From positions 1 to 64,000 of the forward strand of contig CASIAE010000009.1 in assembly GCA_949372605.1 (NCBI GenBank): a stretch of DNA of 64,000 nt, given 5' to 3'. Positions 38,418 through 49,429 of the stretch are shown one piece after another. The number at the start of each line of letters is the position of its first letter. Within the stretch, counting starts at the first letter, position 1. The translations under genes were made by a program, and so were the position numbers. The DNA is from an uncultured Flavobacteriaceae bacterium (GTDB lineage Bacteria > Bacteroidota > Bacteroidia > Flavobacteriales > Flavobacteriaceae). The notes under the pieces are model-generated. The model saw only the letters and a list, made by a program, of their open reading frames with translations. It did no database searches and had not been told where the DNA came from.

Positions 38418-39530
38418 TTATGCTTTAATTGCTTCTATAATAAATCCCGCAGTTTTTTCACTGGCACCCTCCTTTCCTAAAACAGAAAAAAGTATTTCGT
38501 AATCGTTTTTAAATTTTTCTTGACCCTCCTCAGAAAGTAAAAACTGAAGGTGATTCGAGACTTCTTTTACATTAAAATCATCTTGGATTAATTCCGTAAC
38601 AACTCCCTTATTAAGGATTAGATTCACTAACGAAATGTACCTGAGCTTCACCAAGCGAATGGCAATTTGATAACTAATGAAACTACTTCGGTAACAAACC
38701 AATTGGGGTACTTTGAAGATAGCCGTCTCTAGAGTTGCCGTTCCGCTTGACACCAATGCAGCTTTTGCTACTTCAAGCAGGTCATAAGTTTGGTTTTTGA
38801 CTACGCTTATATTGGTATTTTGAATATATGAACCATACCAATCTTTATCTATTCCGGGGGCACCAGCAATAATAAATTCATAACTAGAGAAAAGCTTTGA
38901 TACTTTCACAAATATTGGAAGCATTTTTTTAATTTCTTGTTTCCTACTGCCCGGTAAAAGTGCCACGATGGGAATTGATTTGGATAAGCTGTTTTTACTG
39001 TAAAATTTGGGTGATTTTTTTCTTTTTATGATGGAGTCAAAAAGAGGGTTTCCTACAAAATTCACTGGAAAACCGTGTTTTTCTTTAAAGTACTGTTGCT
39101 CAAAAGGCAGGATAGCATAAAGAGCGTCAATGTCTCTTTTGATTTGATGAATCCTATTTTCTCTCCAAGCCCAAATTTGCGGACAGATATAATAGTGATT
39201 TTTAAACCCATTTTTTCTAGCCCATTTTGCAATTCTTAAGTTGAACCCTGGATAGTCGATATATATGATTACGGCGGGTTTAAATTTGAGAATATCAGTC
39301 TTGCAAAACTTGATGTTATTTAGAATCACCCATAGATGCGTGACCACTTCCCAAAACCCCATAAAAGCGAGTTCACTATAGTGTTTAACCAAATCAGCAC
39401 CAGCCTGTTCCATTAAGTCCCCCCCCCAACAGCGAATATTTGCTTCGGGATCTTTTTTAATTATAGCTTCTATCAATCTTGACCCATGAAGGTCACCAGA
39501 AGCTTCTCCTGCAATTATGTAATACTTCAC
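38418..39530 (-). CDS. lpxB: Lipid-A-disaccharide synthase
   Basis: YYIIAGEASGDLHGSRLIEAI; ICPQIWAWRENRIHQIKRDID; FVGNPLFD; LLPGSRKQEIKKMLP. Confidence 0.95.
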   Translation of the reverse strand: MKYYIIAGEASGDLHGSRLIEAIIKKDPEANIRCWGGDLMEQAGADLVKHYSELAFMGFWEVVTHLWVILNNIKFCKTDILKFKPAVIIYIDYPGFNLRIAKWARKNGFKNHYYICPQIWAWRENRIHQIKRDIDALYAILPFEQQYFKEKHGFPVNFVGNPLFDSIIKRKKSPKFYSKNSLSKSIPIVALLPGSRKQEIKKMLPIFVKVSKLFSSYEFIIAGAPGIDKDWYGSYIQNTNISVVKNQTYDLLEVAKAALVSSGTATLETAIFKVPQLVCYRSSFISYQIAIRLVKLRYISLVNLILNKGVVTELIQDDFNVKEVSNHLQFLLSEEGQEKFKNDYEILFSVLGKEGASEKTAGFIIEAIKA

Positions 39531-39559
39531 CTTAATTTTATTTTAAAGGAATTCACAAG

Positions 39560-39841
39560 TTAAATGAATTTTAAAACAACAAGGAAACAGACAATTATCA
39601 AGGAAATGATAACGAGACCTTTTGCAAAATTGATTTTATTATTCCGAATGGCCAAAAAGAAAACGGGAAGGTTGATTAATGAGCTTACACTTATAAGACC
39701 ACCCAGTTTTTTTTTCTGATAAAGAAAAGCAATTCCATTCTCCAACGGACCGTCGTACAAGAATAAAACAGCGAATATAACACAGCTAATGCTTAATAAA
39801 AGTCCTGCAATAACTCCATTTAGTGTTTGCTTATTTTTCAA
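39560..39841 (-). CDS. Small integral membrane protein (hypothetical)
   Basis: ORF with three hydrophobic segments between surE and lpxB. Confidence 0.65.
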   Translation of the reverse strand: MKNKQTLNGVIAGLLLSISCVIFAVLFLYDGPLENGIAFLYQKKKLGGLISVSSLINLPVFFLAIRNNKINFAKGLVIISLIIVCFLVVLKFI

Positions 39842-40607
39842 AATCCCAAGTGTTTAAGTTCTGAATGGCATGGTGCGCAGTAAGATCAAACTCAACGGGA
39901 ACAACAGAGATGTATCCATTTGACAAGGCCCATTCATCGGTATCTTCTCCTTTATCTTTATTGACAAATTTACCCGTAAGCCAATAATAATCTAATCCCA
40001 TTGGATTGGTCCTTTTGTCAAATTCCTCCAACCAATACGCTTTAGCTTGACGACAAATCTTGATGCCTTTTATATCTTCTTCTTTGAGTTGCGGAAAGTT
40101 AACATTAAGGACAACATTAGGAGGAATTTTATTTTTTAAAGCACCTAAGGTAATTTTTTTTACATAACTCCTTACAGCATCAAAATCTGCATTCCAGCGA
40201 TAATCTAAAAGCGAAAAACCAATGGCCTGAATTCCTTCGATACCTGCCTCAACAGCGGCACTCATTGTCCCAGAATAAATCACATTAATAGAGGAATTCG
40301 ATCCATGATTAATTCCCGAAACACATAAATCTGGTTTTCTATCGAGTATTTCATTTACGGCAAGTTTCACACAATCGGCAGGAGTTCCTGAACAGCTGTA
40401 CTCTTTCTGCGGCCCATCCGAAAGGGTCATTTCAGTACAATGCAAAGTGGAGTTTATTGTTATCGCATGACCCATTGCCGACTGAGGACTATCGGGAGCA
40501 ACGACTACAACTTCTCCAATCTCGTTCATCACTTCGATCAGTTTTCGAATCCCGGGGGCTGTTATCCCATCGTCATTTGTGACAAGTATAAGCGGCTTTT
40601 TTTTCAT
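39831..40607 (-). CDS. surE: 5'/3'-nucleotidase SurE
   Basis: PLILVTNDDGITAPGIRKLIEVM; VVAPDSPQSAMGHAITI; SCSGTPADCVKLAV; VSGINHGSNSSINVIYSGTMSAAVEA. Confidence 0.96.
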   Translation of the reverse strand: MKKKPLILVTNDDGITAPGIRKLIEVMNEIGEVVVVAPDSPQSAMGHAITINSTLHCTEMTLSDGPQKEYSCSGTPADCVKLAVNEILDRKPDLCVSGINHGSNSSINVIYSGTMSAAVEAGIEGIQAIGFSLLDYRWNADFDAVRSYVKKITLGALKNKIPPNVVLNVNFPQLKEEDIKGIKICRQAKAYWLEEFDKRTNPMGLDYYWLTGKFVNKDKGEDTDEWALSNGYISVVPVEFDLTAHHAIQNLNTWDFEK

Positions 40608-40740
40608 ATTTAATTAAATACATTGTAAATTTACTAAATAAAAAGACCCTATTATCATTTTACTTTTAACAAAAAGTTTTAATAGTAATTCTTTAAAATA
40701 AAGGGTTTTTGGTTACATTTATGTTTTAAATAAGATTGAA

Positions 40741-42851
40741 ATGAGGTTTGTCCGTTCCCTTTTTGTAGGGGTTTTTTATTATTACTTAATTTTTCTGGTG
40801 GCATTCCCAATCCAGAGAAAGATAAACTTTTGATCGAGGTTATCGCTTATGTACTTGAGCGTGGTCACTTCAGTCCTAAGGAAATCAACGATGAGTTTTC
40901 TGAAAATGTTTTTCGTAATTATATTGAAGGCATTGACGGACAACATCGATTTTTCCTTCAATCCGACATTAATAATTTCAATAGATTTAAGAAAGAGCTC
41001 GATAATCAAATTAAAGCATCAGACATTGCTTTTTTTGATCTATCTCATAAGAGATTAATGTCCAGAATGGAACAAGTAAAAGAGTTTTATGAAGAATTAT
41101 TAGAAATACCTTTTGATTTTGATAAAGAAGAAAACATTGATTTGAACTTTAAGGAGATGTCCTATGCATCAACACTAAATGAGCTAAAAAGTATTTGGAG
41201 AAAGCGTTTCAAGTTTTCTACACTTGATACTTATTCAAGTAAAATACAGAGTGAAATCACTAAGAGAGAAGAAGATAGTACCTATCAAATAAGGTCTAAA
41301 GTCATTATCGAGGAAGAGGCAAGGGAAAAAACCAGGAAGGATATTGAAAATAGTTTTGAAGTGATTGGTGAGATTCAACGAAAGGATTGGTTTTCAATTT
41401 ATGTCAATTCTATTACATTAGCATACGACCCCCACAGTAACTATTTTCCACCTGAAGAAAAGGAAAGATTCGATCAAAATATTTCAGGAAAATTTGAAGG
41501 TATCGGAGCGCGACTTCAAAAAAAAAACCAAGAAGTTAAAATTACTGAAATCATAGCGGGAGGGCCTGTGTGGAATGATAAGTTACTCGAGGCGGGGGAT
41601 ATCATATTAAAAGTAGCTCAGAAAGATGGTGAACCGGTTGAAATAGGATCAATGCCTCTTGGCGATGCTGTAAAACTAATCAAAGGTCCAAAAGGAACTC
41701 AGGTTTTTCTTACTGTCAAGCGTGTCAATGGTTTGATCGAAGAGGTCGTTATCACAAGAGATATTGTAGAAATAGAAGAGTCTTATTCCAAATCATCTTT
41801 AATAAATAAAAACGATAAGTTATATGGACTCATAGAACTGCCTAAGTTTTATATTGATTTCAAAGACAATGGAAGTCGTAACGCGGCTAGCGATGTTAAA
41901 AAAGAAATTGAACAATTAAAACAAAGAAATGTTGAAGGGATCATAATAGATCTTAGAAATAATGGCGGAGGTTCTTTGAAAACCGTTGTTGAAATGACAG
42001 GATTTTTTATAGATGAAGGTCCAGTCGTTCAAGTAAAAAGTACTGGAGGAATAGAAAAAGTATTAAAAGATAAAGATCCTGCTATTATTTGGGACGGTTC
42101 TTTAGTCATTTTGGTAAATGAATTTTCAGCCTCAGCATCAGAAATTTTAGCTGCTGCGCTTCAAGATTATAAGCGAGCGATTGTTATTGGCAGTAAACAA
42201 ACCTTTGGAAAAGGGACGGTTCAAAATGTTATTGATCTTAATCGCATCATTTCTGGGAGTACGCATGGTGATCTTGGTGCGGTTAAATTAACAACGGATA
42301 AATTTTACAGAATAAACGGAGGATCAACGCAACTCGAGGGAGTCAAGAGTGATATCGTAATTTTAGACCGCTATGCCTACGTTAATCTAGGGGAAAAGGA
42401 TCAAGAGAATCCTTTGACTTGGGATCAGATTAAACCCGCAAAATATAAGCTTTGGCCAAATCAATTTAATTATGACTATGCATTGTCTGAAAGTAGCCAG
42501 AGGCTGGCTTCTAATTTTTATATAAAGCTTGTAGATGAGCAGGCAAAATGGGTTCTTTTACAACAGGATGATTATGAATACACGCTCAATTATGATGTTT
42601 ATTTAAATGAGCGAGAAGAAAACTTGAAAGCCACCGATCGATTCAAGAATTTAAATGATTTTGATTCTAATCTTTCATTTGAATGGTTGCCGGAAGCAGG
42701 AGTCGAGGTCAATGAAGAAATAAAGGAAAGAAGAAATCGCTGGGTTGAAAATCTTGAGAAAGATTTTTACATCAATGAAGCTGTAAATGTTTTAGAAGAT
42801 TTGAATCTCAATTTAGATCCTTCAAAAAAGTTATTGCAAAATAAAAAATAA
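40741..42851 (+). CDS. S41 family carboxy-terminal processing protease; signal peptide separated by a probable 1-nt deletion
   Basis: IEVIAYVLERGHFSPKEINDEF; PDZ; VILVNEFSASASEILAAALQDYKRAIVIGSKQTFGKGTVQ; MRFVRSLFVGVF encoded upstream in a different frame. Confidence 0.9.
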
Positions 42852-42861
42852 TCAATCAGAA

Positions 42862-43947
42862 TTGAGCAGCCCAAAGAGACACTCTCCATTAGAATTTTTT
42901 AGAGACCCTTGGGCGACTATAAGCTTCGCATATATTTTTCTTTTAATACTTGTAGCATTTTTTGCCTATCAGATTGCGCCTGACAGTACTTCGAACGCCA
43001 ATCAAATGCACCTTTCTATCCACTCCAAGCCTCCTGGTTTTAAGTCAAAAATGATTTTATTAGCAGGTGAAAATCTATCAAATCAAAGCACATCTTTTTT
43101 TTATGGTAACATGAACTCTTCAGTAGAAATTCCAATTCAGGATTTTAAGGTCTTTAATGAAGGAATTCAAATTCAACCATACGGAATGCCAAAAGATTAT
43201 TACGAACTAGTCGCAAAAAAAAGGCTTCCACAACCATTTATAGTTTCACAATTCATTCAAAAAAATATTGTAGAAAAGATCTTTTATTTGGGAACTGACA
43301 AATATGGTAGAGATTTATTAAGTCGTTTGATTATCGGAACAAGAATATCCCTATCGATAGGGTTTGTTGCAGTTTTTATCTCACTTTTCACAGGGATTTT
43401 TTTAGGAGCAGTCGCTGGCTATTATGGAGGCTATGTTGACAAAGTAATCGTTTGGCTGATCAATGTAGTATGGTCGATCCCTACTTTGTTAATGGTCATT
43501 GCCATCACACTGGCTCTAGGAAGGGGTTTTTGGCAAGTTTTTATCGCAGTAGGCCTAACGATGTGGGTTGAAGTGGCGCGAGTCGTTAGGGGACAGGTGT
43601 TGACCATAAAAGAAAAAACATATGTTCAAGCTGCACTTGCTTTGGGCTTTTCCAATAAAAGGGTTTTGATTAACCATGTTTTACCCATGGTCATCGCCCC
43701 AATTATTGTTATTTCTGCAGCAAACTTTGCTAGTGCTATTTTAATTGAAAGCGGTCTTAGCTTTTTAGGTATTGGAGCTCAACCACCTATACCCAGCTGG
43801 GGAGGTATGGTCAAAGATCATTTTCGTTATCTGCTTTTGGGAAAGCCCTATTTGGCAATTCTTCCGGGTCTGGCCATTATGAGTTTGGTTTTGGCCTTTA
43901 TGACTTTGGGCAATAGTCTAAGGGATTTTCTAGATGTTAAAAATTAA
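42862..43947 (+). CDS. ABC transporter permease, DppC/OppC-like (TTG start)
   Basis: LGTDKYGRDLLSRLIIGTRISLSIGFVAV; YVQAALALGFSNKRVLINHVLPMV; ILIESGLSFLGIGAQPPIPSWGGMV. Confidence 0.9.
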   Translation: MSSPKRHSPLEFFRDPWATISFAYIFLLILVAFFAYQIAPDSTSNANQMHLSIHSKPPGFKSKMILLAGENLSNQSTSFFYGNMNSSVEIPIQDFKVFNEGIQIQPYGMPKDYYELVAKKRLPQPFIVSQFIQKNIVEKIFYLGTDKYGRDLLSRLIIGTRISLSIGFVAVFISLFTGIFLGAVAGYYGGYVDKVIVWLINVVWSIPTLLMVIAITLALGRGFWQVFIAVGLTMWVEVARVVRGQVLTIKEKTYVQAALALGFSNKRVLINHVLPMVIAPIIVISAANFASAILIESGLSFLGIGAQPPIPSWGGMVKDHFRYLLLGKPYLAILPGLAIMSLVLAFMTLGNSLRDFLDVKN

Positions 43948-43949
43948 AA

Positions 43950-45215
43950 TCACCAATCGTTTAACCTATTAGCATCGAGGTTCAAGTGTATAAAAATCAG
44001 GATGCTAAAGGCGAGAAGACTGGATCCGCCATAGCTAATAAATGGAAGCGGAATCCCGATGGTGGGAACCATACCCAAAGACATTCCAATATTAATTAGA
44101 AAATGGACGAAAATAAGACTTGCTACGCCATAGGAAAAGACCCTTCTAAACGTATTGACCTGCCTTTCAGCACTTAAAATAATTCGTATAATTAATCCGA
44201 AAAAAAGAAATATCACGAATACACCCCCAACAAAACCCCATTCCTCACCGATAGTACTGAAAATATAATCCGTGTGTTGTTCTGGCACAAAATCTCCCTT
44301 AGTTTGAGTTCCTTCTAAAAAACCCTTTCCGGAAAATCCACCGGAGCCAATTGCTATTTTCGATTGATTGATGTTGTATCCAATGCCTTTTGTGTCTGTT
44401 TCCTTTCCCAATACGATATTAATTCTGTCCCGATGTCTTTGCTCAAAAATATTATTAAAAATAAAATCAACGGAATAAGAAAAACCAATGGATAAAACGA
44501 GCGCTAATAAAAAGGGCCAAACTTTAACTTTCTGTCTTGATTTTTTAATAAAATAAAATAGAACAGCGATTACAGCTATAATGATTACTATCGCAATTCC
44601 AATTTTAAAACTTAAGACCATTAAAAACAAACTAACCAGACCGAGAAATAGAAATAAATAAGAATAATCCAAACCTTCGCGAAAAAGCGGAAAGAAAAAA
44701 GCTCCAAAAATTAGAGCAGAACCTGGGTCTGGCTGTAAAACGATAAGAAAGGCTGGCAGCAATAAAAACCCACCAATTTTTAATAAGATAATAGGTTTTT
44801 TTATGTCGGTTTGAAATAAACTCATCGATTTGGCGATGATCAGCGCCGTGGCAACTTTTGCGAATTCAGAGGGTTGAATACTCGTTTGGCCAAAGGAATA
44901 CCAAGAGGTTGCTCCCGAAATGGTTTTACCAAAAACAAATAGCCCCAATAATAATAAAATTCCTATAATATAACTTAGCAATGCAAACTTTTCGAAAAAC
45001 TTAACATTAATGGCCAGAATTAAACCTCCAATAAACAAACTCAAGCCAAGAAAAACAATTTGTTTCCCTACCGGTTGAGTCAAATCGAAAATAGAGATTA
45101 CTGCATCATCATAGGTAGAGGAATACACATTGGTAATACCAAAAGTGACCAATATAATGTACATCAGAATCAACAACCAATCAAGACGCGCTATAATGTT
45201 ATTATTCATTGACAC
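43950..45215 (-). CDS. rodA: Rod shape-determining protein RodA
   Basis: SWYSFGQTSIQPSEFAKVATALIIAK; LQPDPGSALIF; FVPEQHTDYIFSTIGEEWGFVGG; GIPLPFISYGGSSLLAF. Confidence 0.96.
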   Translation of the reverse strand: MSMNNNIIARLDWLLILMYIILVTFGITNVYSSTYDDAVISIFDLTQPVGKQIVFLGLSLFIGGLILAINVKFFEKFALLSYIIGILLLLGLFVFGKTISGATSWYSFGQTSIQPSEFAKVATALIIAKSMSLFQTDIKKPIILLKIGGFLLLPAFLIVLQPDPGSALIFGAFFFPLFREGLDYSYLFLFLGLVSLFLMVLSFKIGIAIVIIIAVIAVLFYFIKKSRQKVKVWPFLLALVLSIGFSYSVDFIFNNIFEQRHRDRINIVLGKETDTKGIGYNINQSKIAIGSGGFSGKGFLEGTQTKGDFVPEQHTDYIFSTIGEEWGFVGGVFVIFLFFGLIIRIILSAERQVNTFRRVFSYGVASLIFVHFLINIGMSLGMVPTIGIPLPFISYGGSSLLAFSILIFIHLNLDANRLNDW

Positions 45216-47067
45216 TAAATGGTTTTCCTGAATAGGGCTTTTTGTACTCTTCTAATAGCGTTCCTTCTATCATTCGGGTCTCGAGCCGCTTTCGTTTAAT
45301 TTCTTTATTTAGATATTTCTCAATCATCAAACTTGCAATGGGAGCTGCCCATCGTCCCCCCCAATAGCCATTTTCTACAAAAACGGCGATGGCAATTTTA
45401 GGATCATCTTTTGGAGCAAAAGCAATAAACATGGAATGATCTGTAAGTTGGGTTTTCACGCCATCAATTTTAACAAAGTTCTCAACGGTTCCAGTTTTAC
45501 CACAAACGGCTATTCCTGGAATTTTTGCAATTCTAGCAGTTCCTATTTCCACGACTTTGTGCATCCCGTCAATGACGGTTTCAAAATGAATTGAATCTAT
45601 TGATGTAGTATTTTTTGAATAGTTTTTCGGGAGAAGATCTCCACTTATAGATTTCACAAAATGCGGGGTGTAGAAATAACCTCTGTTGGCAATTGCTGCA
45701 GTGAAATTGGCCATTTGAATGGGTGTGGTTAAAAGTTCTCCTTGACCAATTGCATTTGAAACAACAGTAGCAGATCTCCAGCTGCCGTTTTTGTACCAAT
45801 AATCATAATAAGAAGCATCAGGGATAAAACCTTTTTTTCCTGTGGGAAGATCGTACCCTAAAAAATTACCCAACCCAAAACTCTTAACATGCTTATTCCA
45901 AATATCCATTCCGCTTGCCGTGCTTTCGCCTGCTTCGTCAATGATTTTTCTATAAGTGTTTGCGAAATAGGTATTGCAAGATTTATAAATCCCTTTTATA
46001 AGATTATTCTGGGAGCCATAAGCACAGTGACATTCCATAAACATTCCTCTTGCATAGGAATGACCATGATTGCATAAATAAGTGGTGTTTGGAGTAATTA
46101 CTTTTTCTTGAAGTGCAATCAAAGCGTTTAATGTTTTGAATGGAGATCCAGGAGGATACTGCGCTTGAAGACCGCGATCAAATAGTGGCTTTGCCAAAGT
46201 GTCCAACGCTAGTTTTCGATAATTTTCAGATCTCTCTCTGCCTAGCAATAAATTAGGATCATAACCAGGGGCGGAAATCAAAGTGAGTACTTCTCCAGTT
46301 TTAGGTTCTATTGAGACAATTGCCCCTCTTTTATTTTGCATGAGTAATTCTCCATATTTTTGAAGTTCAGAATCTATTGAAAGGGTCAGGTTTTTTGCGC
46401 CTTTTGATTCTTCGTCATACTTTCCGTCTTCATATGATCCAATGATTCTATTAAAACGATCTTTTTGAAAAAACTTCTTTCCTTTAATCCCCCTTAGGTG
46501 ACTTTCATAAAATCCCTCTACCCCTTGTTTCCCGATCATTTCCCCTAGGGTATAGTATTCATTTTTTTTAAGATCATTTTTACTTACCTCACTGACATAA
46601 CCTAAAAGATTTGCTCCTATTGGATCTTGATATTTTCTAATTGACTTTTTCTGTAAGTAAAACCCCTTAAACTTCCATATTTTTTCTTGAATTGAAGCAT
46701 GATCTTTTTTTGATACTTGACTAACAATTATTGAAGGTAATTTTACTGAGAATCTTTTCGCTTGCTTTAATTTAACTTCAAACTCAGTTTTTTCAGTGCT
46801 GATCATTTGACACAATTCAAGTGTGTCAAATATCTTTAAGTTTTCTGGTATAAGCATTAAGTCATAAACAGGTTGATTTGAAACCATTAGTTTTTGAGTC
46901 CTGTCATAGATGTATCCTCTTTCGGGAAAAATAAGTTTTTCGACTACTGCATTATTGTCAGAAAGAAGTTTGTAGGAGGAATTGATCAACTGAAGGCTGA
47001 CGAGTTTAAAAACAAAAACTAAGGAGGTTATCAGAGTGACTCCTATTAAAAAAAACTTTCTAATCAT
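45202..47067 (-). CDS. mrdA: Penicillin-binding protein 2
   Basis: ERGYIYDRTQKLMVSNQPVYDLMLIPE; GLQAQYPPGSPFKTLNALIAL; VSNAIGQGELLTTPIQMANF; VCGKTGTVEN. Confidence 0.96.
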   Translation of the reverse strand: MIRKFFLIGVTLITSLVFVFKLVSLQLINSSYKLLSDNNAVVEKLIFPERGYIYDRTQKLMVSNQPVYDLMLIPENLKIFDTLELCQMISTEKTEFEVKLKQAKRFSVKLPSIIVSQVSKKDHASIQEKIWKFKGFYLQKKSIRKYQDPIGANLLGYVSEVSKNDLKKNEYYTLGEMIGKQGVEGFYESHLRGIKGKKFFQKDRFNRIIGSYEDGKYDEESKGAKNLTLSIDSELQKYGELLMQNKRGAIVSIEPKTGEVLTLISAPGYDPNLLLGRERSENYRKLALDTLAKPLFDRGLQAQYPPGSPFKTLNALIALQEKVITPNTTYLCNHGHSYARGMFMECHCAYGSQNNLIKGIYKSCNTYFANTYRKIIDEAGESTASGMDIWNKHVKSFGLGNFLGYDLPTGKKGFIPDASYYDYWYKNGSWRSATVVSNAIGQGELLTTPIQMANFTAAIANRGYFYTPHFVKSISGDLLPKNYSKNTTSIDSIHFETVIDGMHKVVEIGTARIAKIPGIAVCGKTGTVENFVKIDGVKTQLTDHSMFIAFAPKDDPKIAIAVFVENGYWGGRWAAPIASLMIEKYLNKEIKRKRLETRMIEGTLLEEYKKPYSGKPFSVNE

Positions 47068-47566
47068 ATCTCGTTTTGAAAAAACTTAAGGATATCCACA
47101 ACAAGATAAATGAAAAAATGGTTGTAAAGAAAGTGTATTTAAAAATCACGGAAATACTTTTAAGATTAAAGTAAACCACAATAAATAAAATCAGATGATG
47201 AATAAATACCATCATTGCTAAATAGAGCAATCGATTGGACAAGGAGGTGCCCCTTACCATACCCATCGAAACATCAGAGTTAACCCCAAATGAAAATTGA
47301 ATGATATAAGGCCTTAAAAAAGCTATTGCAAGTGACGCAATCATATGTCCTCCGGCACCTTGTGAAAGTAAATCTAGAAGAAACCCCATGACAAATCCAA
47401 TCAAAATAAGTAATGTAGGGTTATTGTCAAAACGATAAGTGATGAAAAAGAGTAGATAAATATAGGGATTGAGGAAGCCAAATAAATTTACGTTATTTAA
47501 CAAGAAAGCCTGCAATAAAATCAGAAAGGTAAATTGAAGAAAAGACTTTGTGTTAGTTTGAAACAT
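47060..47566 (-). CDS. mreD: Rod shape-determining protein MreD
   Basis: Small hydrophobic protein between mreC and mrdA; GFVMGFLLDLLSQGAGGHMIAS. Confidence 0.88.
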   Translation of the reverse strand: MFQTNTKSFLQFTFLILLQAFLLNNVNLFGFLNPYIYLLFFITYRFDNNPTLLILIGFVMGFLLDLLSQGAGGHMIASLAIAFLRPYIIQFSFGVNSDVSMGMVRGTSLSNRLLYLAMMVFIHHLILFIVVYFNLKSISVIFKYTFFTTIFSFILLWISLSFFKTRYD

Positions 47567-48368
47567 CGTTGTTTAATTTTTTTATTTCGTCCAAATCTTT
47601 ATTTTTTATGACATATGCAAATTCTTTTTGGGTCAAATTACTAAACAAATCCACCTCGATCTGATAATAACCTTCCATCTTGGGTTGAACGAATTTAGAA
47701 ACAACACCGATTGGTATTCCGAAAGGAAAATAAGCCGACATTCCTCCAGTCACAATTGTGTCCCCAACAGAAACCGAATTGATGGTGGAAATGTCGTCAA
47801 GTGTCATTCTTTTAGGATGAATACCAGGCCATGAAAGTGTCCCATAAGCTCCATTTTTCTTAAAACTAACATTTACTTTTATATCTTGATGTAAAATAGA
47901 AATCACGCTCGAATGATGGGCACGGACTTGGTTAATAATACCAATTATTCCATCAGCTGAAATGACACCCATGTCATTAGTCACACCATCTTCATACCCC
48001 TTATTGATGATTAAATAATTATTGGCTTTATTGAAACTATTCTTAATGATTTTCGTACTTACTACTTCAAAATTAAAAGTGTCTAGCGTTTTTTGTTTAA
48101 GAACTTGATTCTGTAAATAGATGATTTCCAAAATTTTAAGCTTATTGTTTTCTTTAACAAGATCTACATTAGTTTTCCTCAGATTTAAGTATTCAGAAAC
48201 ACCTTTCGAAACACCGTGGAAATTAGATGAAATCCCAAGGCCTATTTTGCTAAAAACACTTTTGTGATAAAAGCTTCGTTGGTTTACAATTAATAAGGAA
48301 ATAAACAACAGTCCCAAAAAAAGGGAGGTGTTTTTGTACTTCAACAGGGCATTGAAAATCTGCCGCAT
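47553..48368 (-). CDS. mreC: Rod shape-determining protein MreC
   Basis: LIINKGYEDGVTNDMGVISADGIIGIINQVRAHHSSVISILHQDIKVNV; DTIVTGGMSAYFPFGIPIGVV. Confidence 0.94.
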   Translation of the reverse strand: MRQIFNALLKYKNTSLFLGLLFISLLIVNQRSFYHKSVFSKIGLGISSNFHGVSKGVSEYLNLRKTNVDLVKENNKLKILEIIYLQNQVLKQKTLDTFNFEVVSTKIIKNSFNKANNYLIINKGYEDGVTNDMGVISADGIIGIINQVRAHHSSVISILHQDIKVNVSFKKNGAYGTLSWPGIHPKRMTLDDISTINSVSVGDTIVTGGMSAYFPFGIPIGVVSKFVQPKMEGYYQIEVDLFSNLTQKEFAYVIKNKDLDEIKKLNNDVSN

Positions 48369-48375
48369 AAAGTAT

Positions 48376-49407
48376 TTATTTAATCAAAATATTTTTAAAA
48401 CGCTCAAGATTTTTCAAAGTAATTCCAGTTCCTCTAACAACAGCTTGTAGCGGATCCTCTGCAATATAAACTGGTAAATCAGTTTTCCTTGACAGGCGCA
48501 CATCTAATCCTCTAAGTAGTGCACCGCCGCCGGCTAAATATATTCCAGTATTATAAATGTCAGCAGCTAACTCAGGTGGGGTTTGAGAGAGTGCTTCCAT
48601 AATAGCATCTTCAATTCTAATGATAGATTTATCAAGTGCTTTTGCAATCTCAGTGTAGGAAACCATTGTTTGTTTTGGTTTTCCCGTCACTAGGTCACGG
48701 CCCTGAACAGACATGTCCTCTGGAGGGTTTTCAAGGTCCTCGATAACGGCACCAATCATGATTTTTATTTTTTCTGCAGTTCGCTCTCCAATATAAAGAT
48801 TGTGTTTGCTTCTCATGAAGTTAATGATGTCATTCGTAAAAACATCTCCAGCGATTTTAACAGATTTATCGCAAACAATTCCTGAAAGTGCAATAACTGC
48901 GATTTCGGTAGTCCCTCCTCCGATATCTACGATCATGTTTCCCTTTGGTTGCATGATGTCAATTCCAATTCCAATTGCCGCTGCCATTGGCTCGTGAATT
49001 AAGTAAACTTCTTTTCCGTTTACTCGTTCTGCAGATTCCTTAACCGCTCGCATTTCTACTTCTGTTATGCCAGAAGGAATGCAAATCACAATCCGTAAGG
49101 AAGGCGTGAAAAATCTATTTTTAAGTGTAGGTATGCTTTTGATCAATGTATTGATCATTTGCTCAGAAGCATTAAAATCTGCAATGACACCATCCTTAAG
49201 CGGTCGGATAGTTTTTATGTTTTCATGAGTTTTACCCTGCATCATGCTCGCTTCATTACCGATGGCAATTATTTTGCCGGTAGTTCGATCAATTGCAACA
49301 ATAGAAGGACTATCCACAACAACTTTATCATTGTGAATAATAAGAGTATTTGCGGTTCCAAGATCAATTGCAATCTCTTCAGTCAAAAATCCCATGAAAT
49401 TTTTCAT
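48376..49407 (-). CDS. mreB: Rod shape-determining protein MreB
   Basis: IAIDLGTANTLIIHNDKVVVDSPSIVAID; VCIPSGITEVEMRAVKESAE; MIVDIGGGTTEIAVIALSGIV. Confidence 0.98.
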   Translation of the reverse strand: MKNFMGFLTEEIAIDLGTANTLIIHNDKVVVDSPSIVAIDRTTGKIIAIGNEASMMQGKTHENIKTIRPLKDGVIADFNASEQMINTLIKSIPTLKNRFFTPSLRIVICIPSGITEVEMRAVKESAERVNGKEVYLIHEPMAAAIGIGIDIMQPKGNMIVDIGGGTTEIAVIALSGIVCDKSVKIAGDVFTNDIINFMRSKHNLYIGERTAEKIKIMIGAVIEDLENPPEDMSVQGRDLVTGKPKQTMVSYTEIAKALDKSIIRIEDAIMEALSQTPPELAADIYNTGIYLAGGGALLRGLDVRLSRKTDLPVYIAEDPLQAVVRGTGITLKNLERFKNILIK

Positions 49408-49429
49408 TTATTTCTTAAAGGTATAAAAA

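Noticed and set aside
40640-40715. Possible hairpin (aaaaagaccct ... agggttttt) between surE and the S41 gene
   Set aside because: Arms short with a long AT-rich loop; not convincing as a terminator.
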